This document shows positions 1 to 7,188 of a DNA stretch of 56,552 nucleotides, piece after piece (the first letter of the stretch is position 1; every line of letters begins with the position of its first letter). Below the pieces are notes generated by a model, which ran no database searches, had not been told where the DNA came from, and saw only the letters and a list, made by a program, of their open reading frames with translations. Where the stretch lies: the NCBI GenBank assembly GCA_017450065.1, contig JAFSYI010000015.1, positions 1 through 56,552 of the forward strand, in the 5' to 3' direction. The translations under genes were made by a program, and so were the position numbers. The DNA is from Lachnospiraceae bacterium. GTDB lineage: Bacteria; Bacillota; Clostridia; Lachnospirales; Lachnospiraceae.

Positions 1-8
1 ACACCATG

Positions 9-51
9 GATTCCGAAGGATCGTCGCTGCCAATAGACTCCCTTCGGAATC
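9..51. terminator. 11-bp inverted repeat, possible terminator
   Basis: The arms 9-19 (GATTCCGAAGG) and 41-51 (CCTTCGGAATC) are perfectly complementary with a 21-nt loop. It lies just downstream of the leftward CDP-alcohol phosphotransferase gene. The T-run is poor on either strand, so a terminator role is only plausible. Confidence 0.4.
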
Positions 52-119
52 TTCCTTTCTATAGACTGATTGACAGTATACCAATCAATCCAGCGACAAT
101 CCAATAGATTAAAACAAAG

Positions 120-692
120 TCAGGCTATGTGAGTGCTAACATTATTCTTAACCGTTTCAAACCCTTTTTCATTCCCAATTGTAGTGATCGCCTTGTGCAT
201 GATAAATCTTGGAAAAATCACAAACACGCCTGATAATGCTCCAATGATAATATATAAATCGAGTGGTAATTGAATTATCGACTGCAAAATGCCTGGACTG
301 TGTGCAGCTGCTATACCCCATGCAAAAAATGAAAGAACCATTGATATATATCCGCTCATCGCATCATAAACGCTTCCAAGTCGAGAAAATTGCTTTTTAT
401 ATCTCGCAATATTACCATCTACTCCATCAAGAAGATTCCATAGGAAAAACATTAACCATCCATAACAAAAAACCGTTTTTGTTTCACCTATATACATCAA
501 AACAAAACCTACTATTATTGGAATAATAGATACCAGAGAAATCGCATTCGGTGATACATTAGTATATAAAAATGGAATGGTTAGCACATATGACAATTGC
601 CTTCCTATATAGAAAGCAAAGTAGTCATTTTTTGCAGTTGCCTTCTTTTCTGGACTCATTGTCTTTTGTTCAATTTGTTTTGGTGTAATCAT
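120..692 (-). CDS. CDP-alcohol phosphotransferase family protein, C-terminus probably frameshifted
   Basis: Integral-membrane enzyme of the family that moves a phospho-alcohol or phospho-sugar from a CDP carrier to an acceptor alcohol. The signature reads LLDGVDGNIAR followed by GSVYDAMSGY (about residues 87-115): the first three Asp, the Gly and the Ala-Arg of D-x2-D-G-x2-A-R-x(7-8)-G-x3-D-x3-D are present, but the fourth Asp, the proposed catalytic base, is Gly. Several hydrophobic segments surround it. The 190-residue frame stops after THIA. One base out of frame, positions 59-121 encode a hydrophobic run (FVLIYWIVAGLIGILSISL, then stop) that looks like the missing last membrane helix, so a one-base indel near 122-126 is likely. 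The start overlaps the end of a fragment at 670-837. It is the last gene of the leftward glycan arm. Its substrate is unknown and it may be inactive. Confidence 0.7.
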   Translation of the reverse strand: MITPKQIEQKTMSPEKKATAKNDYFAFYIGRQLSYVLTIPFLYTNVSPNAISLVSIIPIIVGFVLMYIGETKTVFCYGWLMFFLWNLLDGVDGNIARYKKQFSRLGSVYDAMSGYISMVLSFFAWGIAAAHSPGILQSIIQLPLDLYIIIGALSGVFVIFPRFIMHKAITTIGNEKGFETVKNNVSTHIA

Positions 693-837
693 TAAATGAA
701 TCTCCTAGAAAACTATTTCTGAAATTAACATCATGATTATTAGGATTTTCTGGATATCTGATATTTGACTTTTTATATTCATCCAGCTGTTCATGTAACT
801 CTTTATCTATGTATAAACCTATATTTGCTGAATTACT
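670..837 (-). pseudogene. Unidentified open fragment overlapping the CDP-alcohol phosphotransferase start
   Basis: A 55-codon open stretch without a start codon runs leftward. It includes NIGLYIDKELHEQLDEYKK and then SFLGDSFNDYTKTN before its stop at 670-672. It overlaps the first 23 bases of the next gene in another frame, an arrangement typical of translationally coupled operon genes, so it looks like the 3' end of a lost upstream gene. I do not recognise the family. A stop at 838-840 closes the frame upstream. Confidence 0.45.
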
Positions 838-959
838 TTAAACTCTTTGTACGCAAACAACCCCTAATAATTATTTCCCCATATGATGCTTCTATAGATC
901 TTTGAATACTTAATGCCCTTAGCATAAATGTTATAAATGTTTGAAATATTAATTATGGC

Positions 960-1073
960 TCATTTAATCAGATAATCCGGTTTCTCTGCTCCAATTGCTT
1001 TCTTATTAACGTTTTTTTCCAATATCTTCTCTACATTGTATACTGGTATAATTACACTAATTTTAGGTTTCAT
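960..1073 (-). pseudogene. Remnant of a GT2 family glycosyltransferase
   Basis: A 37-codon frame starts MKPKISVIIPVYNVEKILEK, which matches the N-terminal nucleotide-binding strand of GT2 glycosyltransferases (SVIIPVYNVEKYL). It then ends within 17 further residues (ending KPDYLIK), whereas intact enzymes have about 300. An internal deletion appears to have joined the first 20 codons to unrelated or distal sequence. It lies between the GT4 gene and the CDP-alcohol phosphotransferase, so the leftward glycan arm has lost at least one transferase. The rest of 838-1137 is AT-rich and shows nothing else I can name. Confidence 0.75.
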
Positions 1074-1137
1074 TTCATTGTAATCATTGCTCTAGAACAA
1101 TCCTCTTAGATCAAAATAGTTTTTTAAGAAATCATTT

Positions 1138-2265
1138 TTATATCACCAATTCCTTAACTATTCTTATATGCTCATCCGCAGTCCTCTGAGCATCAAACAA
1201 TCTAACTCTTTCCTTGCCCCTCTCTATGACTCGGCTTCTAAGTTCCTTATCATCGTGCAGCTTGATTACAGACTCAGCTGCCCGCTGATAATCATCTATG
1301 TCAAAGAGTATCCCCGCATCTCCGACAACATATGGAATTGCATCGGCCCTTGTAGCCACAATGGGCTTTCCCATATACATATACTCAGGCAAGACTAGGC
1401 CAAAACCTTCCCAACGACTAAGAAGAACTCCCACGCCAAAAAGTCCCTCATAATCCAACGGATTATTTACCCATCCAGTAATTAAGAAAGAATTCTTCAG
1501 CCCAGTCCTCTTAATCTCTTTTTCAGTTTCTCCTCTAAAATGGCCATCTCCAATATCATCTCCGACCATTATGAAGAAAGCATTAGGAATCTTATCCTTT
1601 ACTATCCGTGCCATCTTTACAAACACATCTGGAGCTTTCTGCGCAGTCAAACGTCCAATAGTTCCTACAACGAACGCATCTTCAGAAATTCCAAGTTCTG
1701 ATCTAGTCTTTGGCTTCAGATTCTTGAACTCATCAAAATCAATTCCATTGTTGATAACAACCAACTTATCTTCCTTACAAATTCCATGCTCCAGCGCACT
1801 ATTCTTCTCATACTCCGAAATGCACACAATCTTGTCTGTCATTGGAGCAAGTAATCTCTCAACCATCTCATAGGTCTTAATTCTCTTCTTACTTGCACCT
1901 TTTATGTTGAAAGACCAGCCATGAGCGTTATAAATCAGTCTATTCTTGATTCCTATATCTGCCACCCTTCCAATTGCTCCAGCTTTAGAACTGTGGCAAT
2001 AAACAATATCAGGGTTATAGTGTTTAATAGCCCTCCTAACCTGAATTATTGCTTTGAGATCGTGAGATATCGATATGGCATTGTGCATATCAGGTATTAC
2101 TGCTATGGACTTTACAAGTCCTCTGAATTTATCTTTGTCAAATGAAGTTGAATACACAAGAATGTGTTCGTATTCAGGATATTTTTTCATCTTGGTCAGA
2201 AGGGTGACCAAATAACGTTCTACTCCACCCGGAGCCTCAGCAATATGTAAAATTGTCTTTGGCAT
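1138..2265 (-). CDS. GT4 family glycosyltransferase
   Basis: A retaining GT-B glycosyltransferase of 375 residues, cytosolic or membrane-peripheral, expected to add a sugar from a nucleotide donor to a polyprenyl-linked glycan. The N-terminal domain starts PKTILHIAEAPGGVERYL, with the Gly-rich acceptor loop. The C-terminal donor domain has IGRLTAQKAPDVFVKMARI and RWEGFGLVLPEYMYMGKPIVA, the E-x7-E region of GT4 (about residues 285-305). The length is normal and the frame intact. The closest functional analogues are EpsF- or WcaL-like polysaccharide enzymes; sugar specificity cannot be read. It is the only intact transferase of the leftward arm. It lies downstream of loaP but is separated from it by an IS21 remnant and a direct repeat. 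Confidence 0.88.
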   Translation of the reverse strand: MPKTILHIAEAPGGVERYLVTLLTKMKKYPEYEHILVYSTSFDKDKFRGLVKSIAVIPDMHNAISISHDLKAIIQVRRAIKHYNPDIVYCHSSKAGAIGRVADIGIKNRLIYNAHGWSFNIKGASKKRIKTYEMVERLLAPMTDKIVCISEYEKNSALEHGICKEDKLVVINNGIDFDEFKNLKPKTRSELGISEDAFVVGTIGRLTAQKAPDVFVKMARIVKDKIPNAFFIMVGDDIGDGHFRGETEKEIKRTGLKNSFLITGWVNNPLDYEGLFGVGVLLSRWEGFGLVLPEYMYMGKPIVATRADAIPYVVGDAGILFDIDDYQRAAESVIKLHDDKELRSRVIERGKERVRLFDAQRTADEHIRIVKELVI

Positions 2266-2309
2266 TTAATTCTCTCCTGACTTTGTTTATTATTGTGGGC
2301 TTTCCAAAA

Positions 2310-2595
2310 AATAATGGGGTACTATCCAGAAATACTGGGGTTTCCCCACTTTTACTTATTGCTCTCCTAACTATAATGGGCGTATCAAAAACCTCCTTGC
2401 TATACCGGGGGTTTTTATGCACCTTATCCAATCACAGTACAGTTCAGGTTCTCCAAGAAATAATGGGGTACTATCCAGAAATACTGGGGTTTCCCCACTT
2501 TTACTTATTGCTCTCCTAACTTTAATGGGCGTATCAAAAACCTCCTTGCTATACTGGGGGTTTTTATGCACCTTATCCAATCACAGTACAGTTCA
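2310..2595. repeat. 137-bp direct repeat, two near-identical copies
   Basis: 2310-2446 is repeated at 2459-2595 (offset 149 bp) with only two visible base differences. Each copy contains the short palindrome TGGGG-TTT-CCCCA. On the minus strand each copy can be read as a short peptide (VHKNP..YSKEVFDTPI), but the 149-bp offset puts the two copies in different frames, so conserved coding is unlikely. The pair lies upstream of the GT4 gene, in its possible leader. Confidence 0.9.
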
Positions 2596-2698
2596 CTGAT
2601 ACAGTACATTGTTCATTCACCCTGTCCTACTTCCATATCTGACCAGTTCCATTGTATTCCCTGATACTTCCCTGTATCATTAACCCGTAACTTCATAA

Positions 2699-2736
2699 CA
2701 GCAGGGGCTTAAAGGCCGATTTACTTCCCCCTGCTG
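2699..2736. other. Hairpin, 9-bp stem
   Basis: CAGCAGGGG at 2699-2707 pairs with CCCCTGCTG at 2728-2736 across a 20-nt loop. It lies between the direct repeat and the istA remnant. It could be a relic of an element end or a weak terminator. Confidence 0.45.
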
Positions 2737-2749
2737 CACAATCTAAAAC

Positions 2750-2807
2750 CAAACGGAGAATCCTTCTGAAAGAGATGACACTCTATATATCAGGTGTCCT
2801 CCGTTTG
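2750..2807. other. Two-tier inverted repeat next to the IS21 remnant
   Basis: CAAACGGAG (2750-2758) pairs with CTCCGTTTG (2799-2807), and an inner GACAC/GTGTC pair lies inside. It sits 29 bp from the truncated end of the istA remnant. It may be a terminator or an element end; no T-run supports a terminator. Confidence 0.4.
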
Positions 2808-2835
2808 AGGATTAGCATACATATAAGCCTATCTT

Positions 2836-3189
2836 TCACCCTCTCTTCTTCCACTCCGCCACATACCCTGCCACGCTCCGGTAGCTGCAGTCATACCCTG
2901 CTACTTCTTTGGAAAGCCGCTCATGGATCATCCGCGCACTGTGTCTTTCCTTGCGTGGAGCGTTCTTATCTTCGGTAAGCCATTTATCGATCAGTGGTTT
3001 ATAGGGATCGAGCTTATAATGACGTCCGCCATTGGCGGACTTCAGGGATTCATCGGAATCCTTCATGTCAACGTACTTGGTAACAGTCTTTCGGTTATGA
3101 CCGGTGATACGAGCGATTTCTACGATACTTTCTATACCTTTTCGGTAATAAAGGTCACGGATCTTCTGCTTCTCTTCTATTGACAACAT
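2836..3189 (-). pseudogene. istA: IS21 family transposase IstA, N-terminal remnant
   Basis: A 117-codon frame opens with MLSIEEKQKIRDLYYRKG and continues ARITGHNRKTVTKYV, the N-terminal helix-turn-helix of IS21 IstA, followed by the usual RPHHYKLDPYKP-like linker. Full-length IstA is about 400-500 residues with a DDE catalytic domain. Here the frame ends at AEWKKRG with the whole catalytic domain missing, and no istB follows. It is therefore a dead fragment. It lies in the same direction as loaP and the GT4 gene, between them, so an insertion followed by deletion probably rearranged this operon. Confidence 0.82.
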
Positions 3190-3362
3190 ATTATTTTCAT
3201 TCCCTGCATCACTGTCTGTTACCCGGCTCGCTCATTTATGCATAGCTTCGCCACGGAGTCTGACTTTCTTCACGATCAGTCCACACCCCATGACCTTAAT
3301 TACGCTATGTTTATACATCCCGGCTACCGCGTCCCATACGTCGTGTAACCTTAGATGTATAT

Positions 3363-3869
3363 TTAATCCGCCGGCCTCTTTTCCAGAACATTCAGGCACA
3401 GCTGAGCCTCGACCTTCCTGTCGCACATATTCAGCTCTATATATGCGAGCCTCTTATGACGGTCTACCCGGATTATCCTGCTCTCAAGACCCTTGAGCGG
3501 GCCTTCCTTAACTATGATCTCGTCGCCCTCGATGATGCCGATACTCTCATCCACGGTCTCGTCATCTCCTATAAGGCTCTCAAGGAACTTCTGCTCTTCA
3601 TATGAAATAGGAAGATAGTCATCCGAAAGCCTTACAGGCTTCGCGTAATCGGTTATCTTCCCTATATTCCTGATCACTGCTTCTATATCATCAGTTACGG
3701 CAAATATATAACCGGCGAACATGATCTTTTTCTTGCTAATCCATTTACCCTTGCAGTTATATTTGCCGGTCCGGTATATTACCTTGAAGTCTGCCTCCGG
3801 TATCAGCAGGGAAGCCTCGTTTCTTACCGCTTCCTCACGCCCCGCCATCGTCTGGATCACATACCACAT
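3363..3869 (-). CDS. loaP: LoaP-type NusG paralog, processive antiterminator
   Basis: A 168-residue NusG-family protein. An NGN domain starts WYVIQTMAGREEAVRNEASLL and contains KKIMFAGYIFAV. It is followed by a KOW motif (IIEGDEIIVKEGPLKGLESRI, about residues 117-138). LoaP proteins bind RNA polymerase and a leader RNA hairpin and allow read-through of long biosynthetic operons; they are encoded beside polysaccharide or antibiotic clusters. The start at 3869 is preferred over an ATG two codons upstream because AAAGG lies 8 nt before it. Its own leader carries the hairpin at 3909-3939, which recurs before the heptose operon. The general nusG is not in this window. Transcription runs left, toward the IS21 remnant and the GT4 gene. 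Confidence 0.85.
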   Translation of the reverse strand: MWYVIQTMAGREEAVRNEASLLIPEADFKVIYRTGKYNCKGKWISKKKIMFAGYIFAVTDDIEAVIRNIGKITDYAKPVRLSDDYLPISYEEQKFLESLIGDDETVDESIGIIEGDEIIVKEGPLKGLESRIIRVDRHKRLAYIELNMCDRKVEAQLCLNVLEKRPAD

Positions 3870-3908
3870 ATGCATATCCTTTATCAGCTTCTATTACAGT
3901 CGCAAAGT

Positions 3909-3939
3909 AGCGTTCGGAAACGTTTACTTTTCCGAACGC
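3909..3939 (-). promoter_or_regulatory. 31-bp dyad element, leader copy before loaP
   Basis: Within 3910-3939 two 14-bp half-sites (GCGTTCGGAAACGT and the complement of GCGTTCGGAAAAGT, 13/14 identical) flank a central TT. In leftward RNA this gives an 11-bp hairpin with an 8-nt loop. The same 31 bases occur in inverted orientation at 8277-8307. It lies about 40 bp upstream of the loaP start. A TATGAT hexamer on the minus strand at 3968-3973 could be a -10 element, placing the dyad in the transcribed leader; no good -35 is visible. It may be a LoaP recognition hairpin or a recombinase crossover site. Confidence 0.7.
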
Positions 3940-4047
3940 CACTCCCCAAAAATTCATTAATAATGATATCATACTTTTTTTCTATTTTCCACACCATATT
4001 TATGTAAAATGTTATGATTTTATGTTTTATTATTGTAGAAAACGAAC

Positions 4048-4073
4048 AAAAAGCTCCCCAAGGGGAGCTTTTT
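4048..4073. terminator. Bidirectional intrinsic terminator
   Basis: AAAAAGCTCCCC (4048-4059) and GGGGAGCTTTTT (4062-4073) form a 12-bp perfect stem with A and T tracts on both sides. It separates the leftward recombinase gene from loaP, so loaP should have its own promoter between 3876 and 4047. Confidence 0.85.
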
Positions 4074-4158
4074 ACTAATTTGTTATGTGGGTTATTATCT
4101 TTGGTGATCAGCCGAGAACTGATATCCCCTGCCGGCCAGGCAAGAAATATAGGCTTCA

Positions 4159-4752
4159 TCATTCCATCCTGGATGCCCTGTCGAAAAAGGTTGTACGCGG
4201 CATGTTGCACAGCATTGCAGCCTCAGTGACAGTCAGTTCCTTCCGCTTGTATCTGCGGTAGACCTCCGCAAATCCGGCGGGAAGCGGAGAAGGAGTTCTT
4301 CCGAACCTTACCCCTCTTGCCTTGACTGCCGCTATTCCTTCGGCCTGTCTCATCCTTATGTTCATCCTCTCGGTTTCGGAAATGTAGCTGAGAAGTGCCA
4401 GAACTATATCGCTTAAAAAGGTATCCATCAGATCCTTTCCGCGTCTTGTATCAAGCAGAGGCATATCTATTATGACTATATCCGCCTTCTTCTCTTTAGT
4501 AATGAATTTCCACTGCTCGATTATCTCTTCATAGTTTCGACCTAATCGGTCAATGCTCTTGATGTAGAGCACATCACCTGCTGAGATCCTTCGCATAAGG
4601 CGCTTATACATCTTGCGTTCGAAATCCTTCCCGGACTGCTTATCAACGTAGATAAATTCGTCCTCGACCCCCATCTCATGCAGTGCAATGATCTGACGGA
4701 TCTCATTCTGGTCCTTCGAGCTGACACGTGCATAACCATAGATTCTACCCAT
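4159..4752 (-). CDS. Serine recombinase, resolvase/invertase family
   Basis: A 197-residue site-specific recombinase of Hin/Tn3-resolvase size. The catalytic N-terminal domain starts MGRIYGYARVSSKDQN, with the nucleophile Ser in Y-x-RVS. It continues with YIKSIDRLGRNYEEIIEQW, the conserved LDRLGR-type motif (about residues 65-83). The C-terminal helix-turn-helix is about residues 158-195 (ELTVTEAAMLCNMPRTTFF). The start at 4752 is preferred because GAAAGGAG lies 10 nt upstream; an ATG ten codons earlier lacks a ribosome site. It is followed by the terminator at 4048-4073. Such enzymes resolve cointegrates or invert DNA between short sites with a 2-bp core. The inverted dyads at 3909 and 8277 fit that geometry, but no link is proven. 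Confidence 0.88.
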   Translation of the reverse strand: MGRIYGYARVSSKDQNEIRQIIALHEMGVEDEFIYVDKQSGKDFERKMYKRLMRRISAGDVLYIKSIDRLGRNYEEIIEQWKFITKEKKADIVIIDMPLLDTRRGKDLMDTFLSDIVLALLSYISETERMNIRMRQAEGIAAVKARGVRFGRTPSPLPAGFAEVYRRYKRKELTVTEAAMLCNMPRTTFFDRASRME

Positions 4753-4854
4753 TTTCTTTGTTCTCCTTTCGCTTATAGACATTTGTTTTGAATGAGTTTC
4801 TTCATATTATGATTGAAGGGGCAAAAGCCCATCAATATAATAGCTAAACGCACC

Positions 4855-6628
4855 TTGATAACTTCATAAAACTCAGATAGTGGATGATTTTCCCGGGAAA
4901 TGGTCATCTGAGGCTATATATAGACTCGTTTACCCCACTTTTATCAGCCATTTACCGTACATTGGGCGTACTTATCCCTGCTGTGCAGATATTTTGACAG
5001 CTTGGTGAAATTAAGTGCTGCGACCTTGTATCCGAACCAGTGCTTCATTCGGATCTTCCCACGGACAGGCATTGTATCGAGATCGTACCGTCTGCGGAGA
5101 ATTGAAGGGATCGTTTCTACTCCGTTCCTGATACGGGCTATTATCCTGAATGTTTCTGTATGCATGGTTCGCTGTATCTTTGCTCTCTCTGATGATTTTG
5201 CTGAGACATGTACAACGGCTTTCCTGTTTCCGATCTTAGGATTACATTCATCTTTGTGAGAACAGTTTTCACAGCACCGTTTATCAAATGATGCCCTGCA
5301 CTGTCCTGTGCTGTTTACATAGGAGCCGCTTACAGGTTTATTCCCGACGGGACAGGATATGATCGATCGTCCATCCGGGGAGAACACGAAGTCGGCATAT
5401 ATGTCCTTGGTCTCGCGACCGGTAAGGTCTGTAGTGATGAGGTTTATATTTTTCTCTGCTGCCTTCTTCCTGAGGTCATCACTTGCATATGCTCCATCGG
5501 TGACCAGGGTTCGATGTTCCGGGGTTTTGGTCTCGGTTTCAAGATGTTCATCAAGAAAGTCCGTGTCACTGTGGTTGTTCTGCTCAAACTGATAGTCTGT
5601 TACTATCGAACCGTTCTCACCAACATCTTCGGTCACATTTGCAGCATAACCACGGTTCGGTTTTCCTGCCTTTTCCCTGAAGGTCGCTTCCGGATCGGCA
5701 GGGTTCTGAAGGACGTTTGAATCCATACCGCCATCTTCTTTTGTTCTTAATCGGAGGCTACCATCAGCGTTACGTATCGTCTGTTCCCTGATGACCCGTA
5801 TCAGGAGCTGGTATTGGTTTACTTCATCGAAACTGCCTTCGCATGATCTTAAAAGGTTGTCAGCATCATTCAGTATTACTTGTATACGGTTGTCTTCCGG
5901 CTCGCTCTTTTTATGATAAATGACTGCATTCATGTCATTTGGATCATAATAATGCTCAAGCCCTCGAAGCTTATCATCATAACCGTTTTTATGAAGATAG
6001 ATGACGAAGTTTGAAAGGCAGGTATAGAGCAGTTCCAGACGGCTGAGTCGTTTAATGTTGGAGGCGATCATCATGGAATCCATTCGCTGTATCTGTCCGC
6101 TGATGTTCATAAGCTTTGCCATTTCAGATGAAAGTTCATTTACACATTCGTGGATAAGATCTACACCATGTTCTGTCTCGTATGTGAGGCAGCGGTTACG
6201 GAATCTTTTGAGTGTGGTATCGGACATCGGCTGCTCTTTAAAGCTTGTAGTGTGGAGTGCTGTCTGATACCGGACATCAAACAGGATGGATTCAAAAATC
6301 TCATCATCTGTCTGGTTCCGTAACTCCTTTAGTATCAGAGCACCTACAGTTACATTCACCGGTGTGTTGGGACGTGATGCCTTATCGCTGTATAATACCG
6401 AGAACTTCTCCTCATCTATCAACGGAAAGATATGATCAGCGAATTGAGTGGCCCATGACCGATCGAGCATTTTCTTTTCGCGTTCGGTCAACCCCCACAA
6501 AGCATCATCGAAAGTCATCTGCTGAGCATCATTTTTAACGAATGACATAGATAGTATCCTCACTAAGATTTGATACCTCTATTATACCATGCAATACAGT
6601 ATTTGTCTGGGTTTTATGAAGTTATCAA
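4855..6628 (-). mobile_element. Complete IS1182-type insertion sequence
   Basis: A single DDE transposase gene is bracketed by 25-bp terminal inverted repeats: TTGATAACTTCATAAAAC at 4855 onward matches the complement of 6604-6628, with two mismatches over 25 bases. The size, about 1.77 kb, is normal for the family. CTAAAC lies just outside both ends (4844-4849 and 6633-6638) and may be a target duplication. The transposase is unbroken, so the element may still be mobile. It inserted between the recombinase gene and the Rpn-like remnant. Confidence 0.8.
4944..6548 (-). CDS. IS1182 family DDE transposase
   Basis: A 534-residue transposase that cuts and joins the ends of the element at 4855-6628. 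It opens with an N-terminal region typical of IS1182 (TEREKKMLDRSWATQFADHIFPLIDEEKF), then PVNVTVGALILKELRNQTDDE and the QIQRMDSMMIASNIKRLSR segment carrying the first catalytic Asp. HRTLVTDGAYASDDL carries the second Asp. A Cys-rich patch (CCENCSHKDEC) comes before the C-terminal RYDLDTMPVRGKIRMKHWFG region. The start at 6548 is preferred: GTGAGG lies 9 nt upstream, and the in-frame GTG at 6563 is that ribosome site. The frame is intact and the length normal. Confidence 0.9.
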   Translation of the reverse strand: MSFVKNDAQQMTFDDALWGLTEREKKMLDRSWATQFADHIFPLIDEEKFSVLYSDKASRPNTPVNVTVGALILKELRNQTDDEIFESILFDVRYQTALHTTSFKEQPMSDTTLKRFRNRCLTYETEHGVDLIHECVNELSSEMAKLMNISGQIQRMDSMMIASNIKRLSRLELLYTCLSNFVIYLHKNGYDDKLRGLEHYYDPNDMNAVIYHKKSEPEDNRIQVILNDADNLLRSCEGSFDEVNQYQLLIRVIREQTIRNADGSLRLRTKEDGGMDSNVLQNPADPEATFREKAGKPNRGYAANVTEDVGENGSIVTDYQFEQNNHSDTDFLDEHLETETKTPEHRTLVTDGAYASDDLRKKAAEKNINLITTDLTGRETKDIYADFVFSPDGRSIISCPVGNKPVSGSYVNSTGQCRASFDKRCCENCSHKDECNPKIGNRKAVVHVSAKSSERAKIQRTMHTETFRIIARIRNGVETIPSILRRRYDLDTMPVRGKIRMKHWFGYKVAALNFTKLSKYLHSRDKYAQCTVNG

Positions 6629-6678
6629 TGTACTAAACAAGGGTACCTTTTGACCCTTTAATCATATTATATATATGA

Positions 6679-6768
6679 ATTGAGCCGGCCGTTGACATGG
6701 ACCGGTGGAATGAACTCCGGAGTGAAGAATACCTTAAGGAACAGCAGGTGATTATGGAAGCGGTATAA
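6679..6768 (+). pseudogene. 3' remnant of an Rpn/PD-(D/E)XK family gene
   Basis: Thirty codons read VDMDRWNELRSEEYLKEQQ and end VIMEAV-stop. They closely match residues 196-225 of the intact gene at 7189-8022 (VDMGRKNELWRGEYLKEQQ). No start or catalytic domain precedes it; upstream lies the IS1182 element. The copy stops where the intact gene continues into its coiled-coil tail. The sequence after the stop (6769-6925) also resembles that after the intact gene (8048-8200), so a whole block was duplicated about 1.3 kb apart. The rest of 6564-7188 is AT-rich. Confidence 0.85.
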
Positions 6769-6771
6769 AAG

Positions 6772-6805
6772 GACAAGTCGCAGAAACTATGGCTTGTTCT
6801 TTTTT
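6772..6805 (+). terminator. Degenerate terminator copy
   Basis: ACAAG (6773-6777) and CTTGT (6793-6797) form a short stem followed by a T-run. It resembles the better-formed terminator at 8053-8084, which follows the intact Rpn-like gene. Confidence 0.5.
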
Positions 6806-6851
6806 GTACAGAATCTTTACTTACTCACGTCTATTTCTTTTTTTATGATAC

Positions 6852-6925
6852 CGACAGGCGGATTCGGTGTTTTGCTGTTTTGGCGTGTCTCCTGCATGTG
6901 TCCCGGAAAAAAATCGACACGCGGA
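6852..6925 (+). repeat. GACACGCC hairpin repeat, copy 1
   Basis: A unit opening CGACAGGCGG (6852) holds GGCGTGTC (6882-6889) and is followed by CGACACGCGG (6915). The complementary GACACGCC and GGCGTGTC words can pair. Related units lie at 8132-8231. Function unknown. Confidence 0.6.
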
Positions 6926-7100
6926 AATGAAACAATTAAATATTTGATTCCTAGACTCGCCTCATCATTGTCGGCCATTTACAATTAAGTAATGACAAGC
7001 AGGCGGAATTGTGTTATTCTTTCCGTAAAGGTAGGCAGATATTTCATATTTATAACTATTTCAGGTTATCTCATACGTTTCTTTAGCGTTTCAGGAATTC

Positions 7101-7130
7101 TTGCTTATACCAATACATTTACAATATAGG
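7101..7130 (+). promoter_or_regulatory. Candidate promoter of the Rpn-like gene
   Basis: TTGCTT (7101-7106) and TATAGG (7125-7130) are separated by 18 bp and end about 58 bp before the start codon. A sigma-A-type match is plausible but not strong. Confidence 0.4.
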
Positions 7131-7188
7131 CAGGGATTTCAGATAATATTATTCACTCGGTTCCTGTCTTGAAAAAGGAGGGAAAAAT

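Noticed and set aside
3232-3426. Short minus-strand frame overlapping the 3' end of loaP
   Set aside because: It overlaps the well-supported KOW region of loaP in another frame, has no ribosome site and no recognisable motif.
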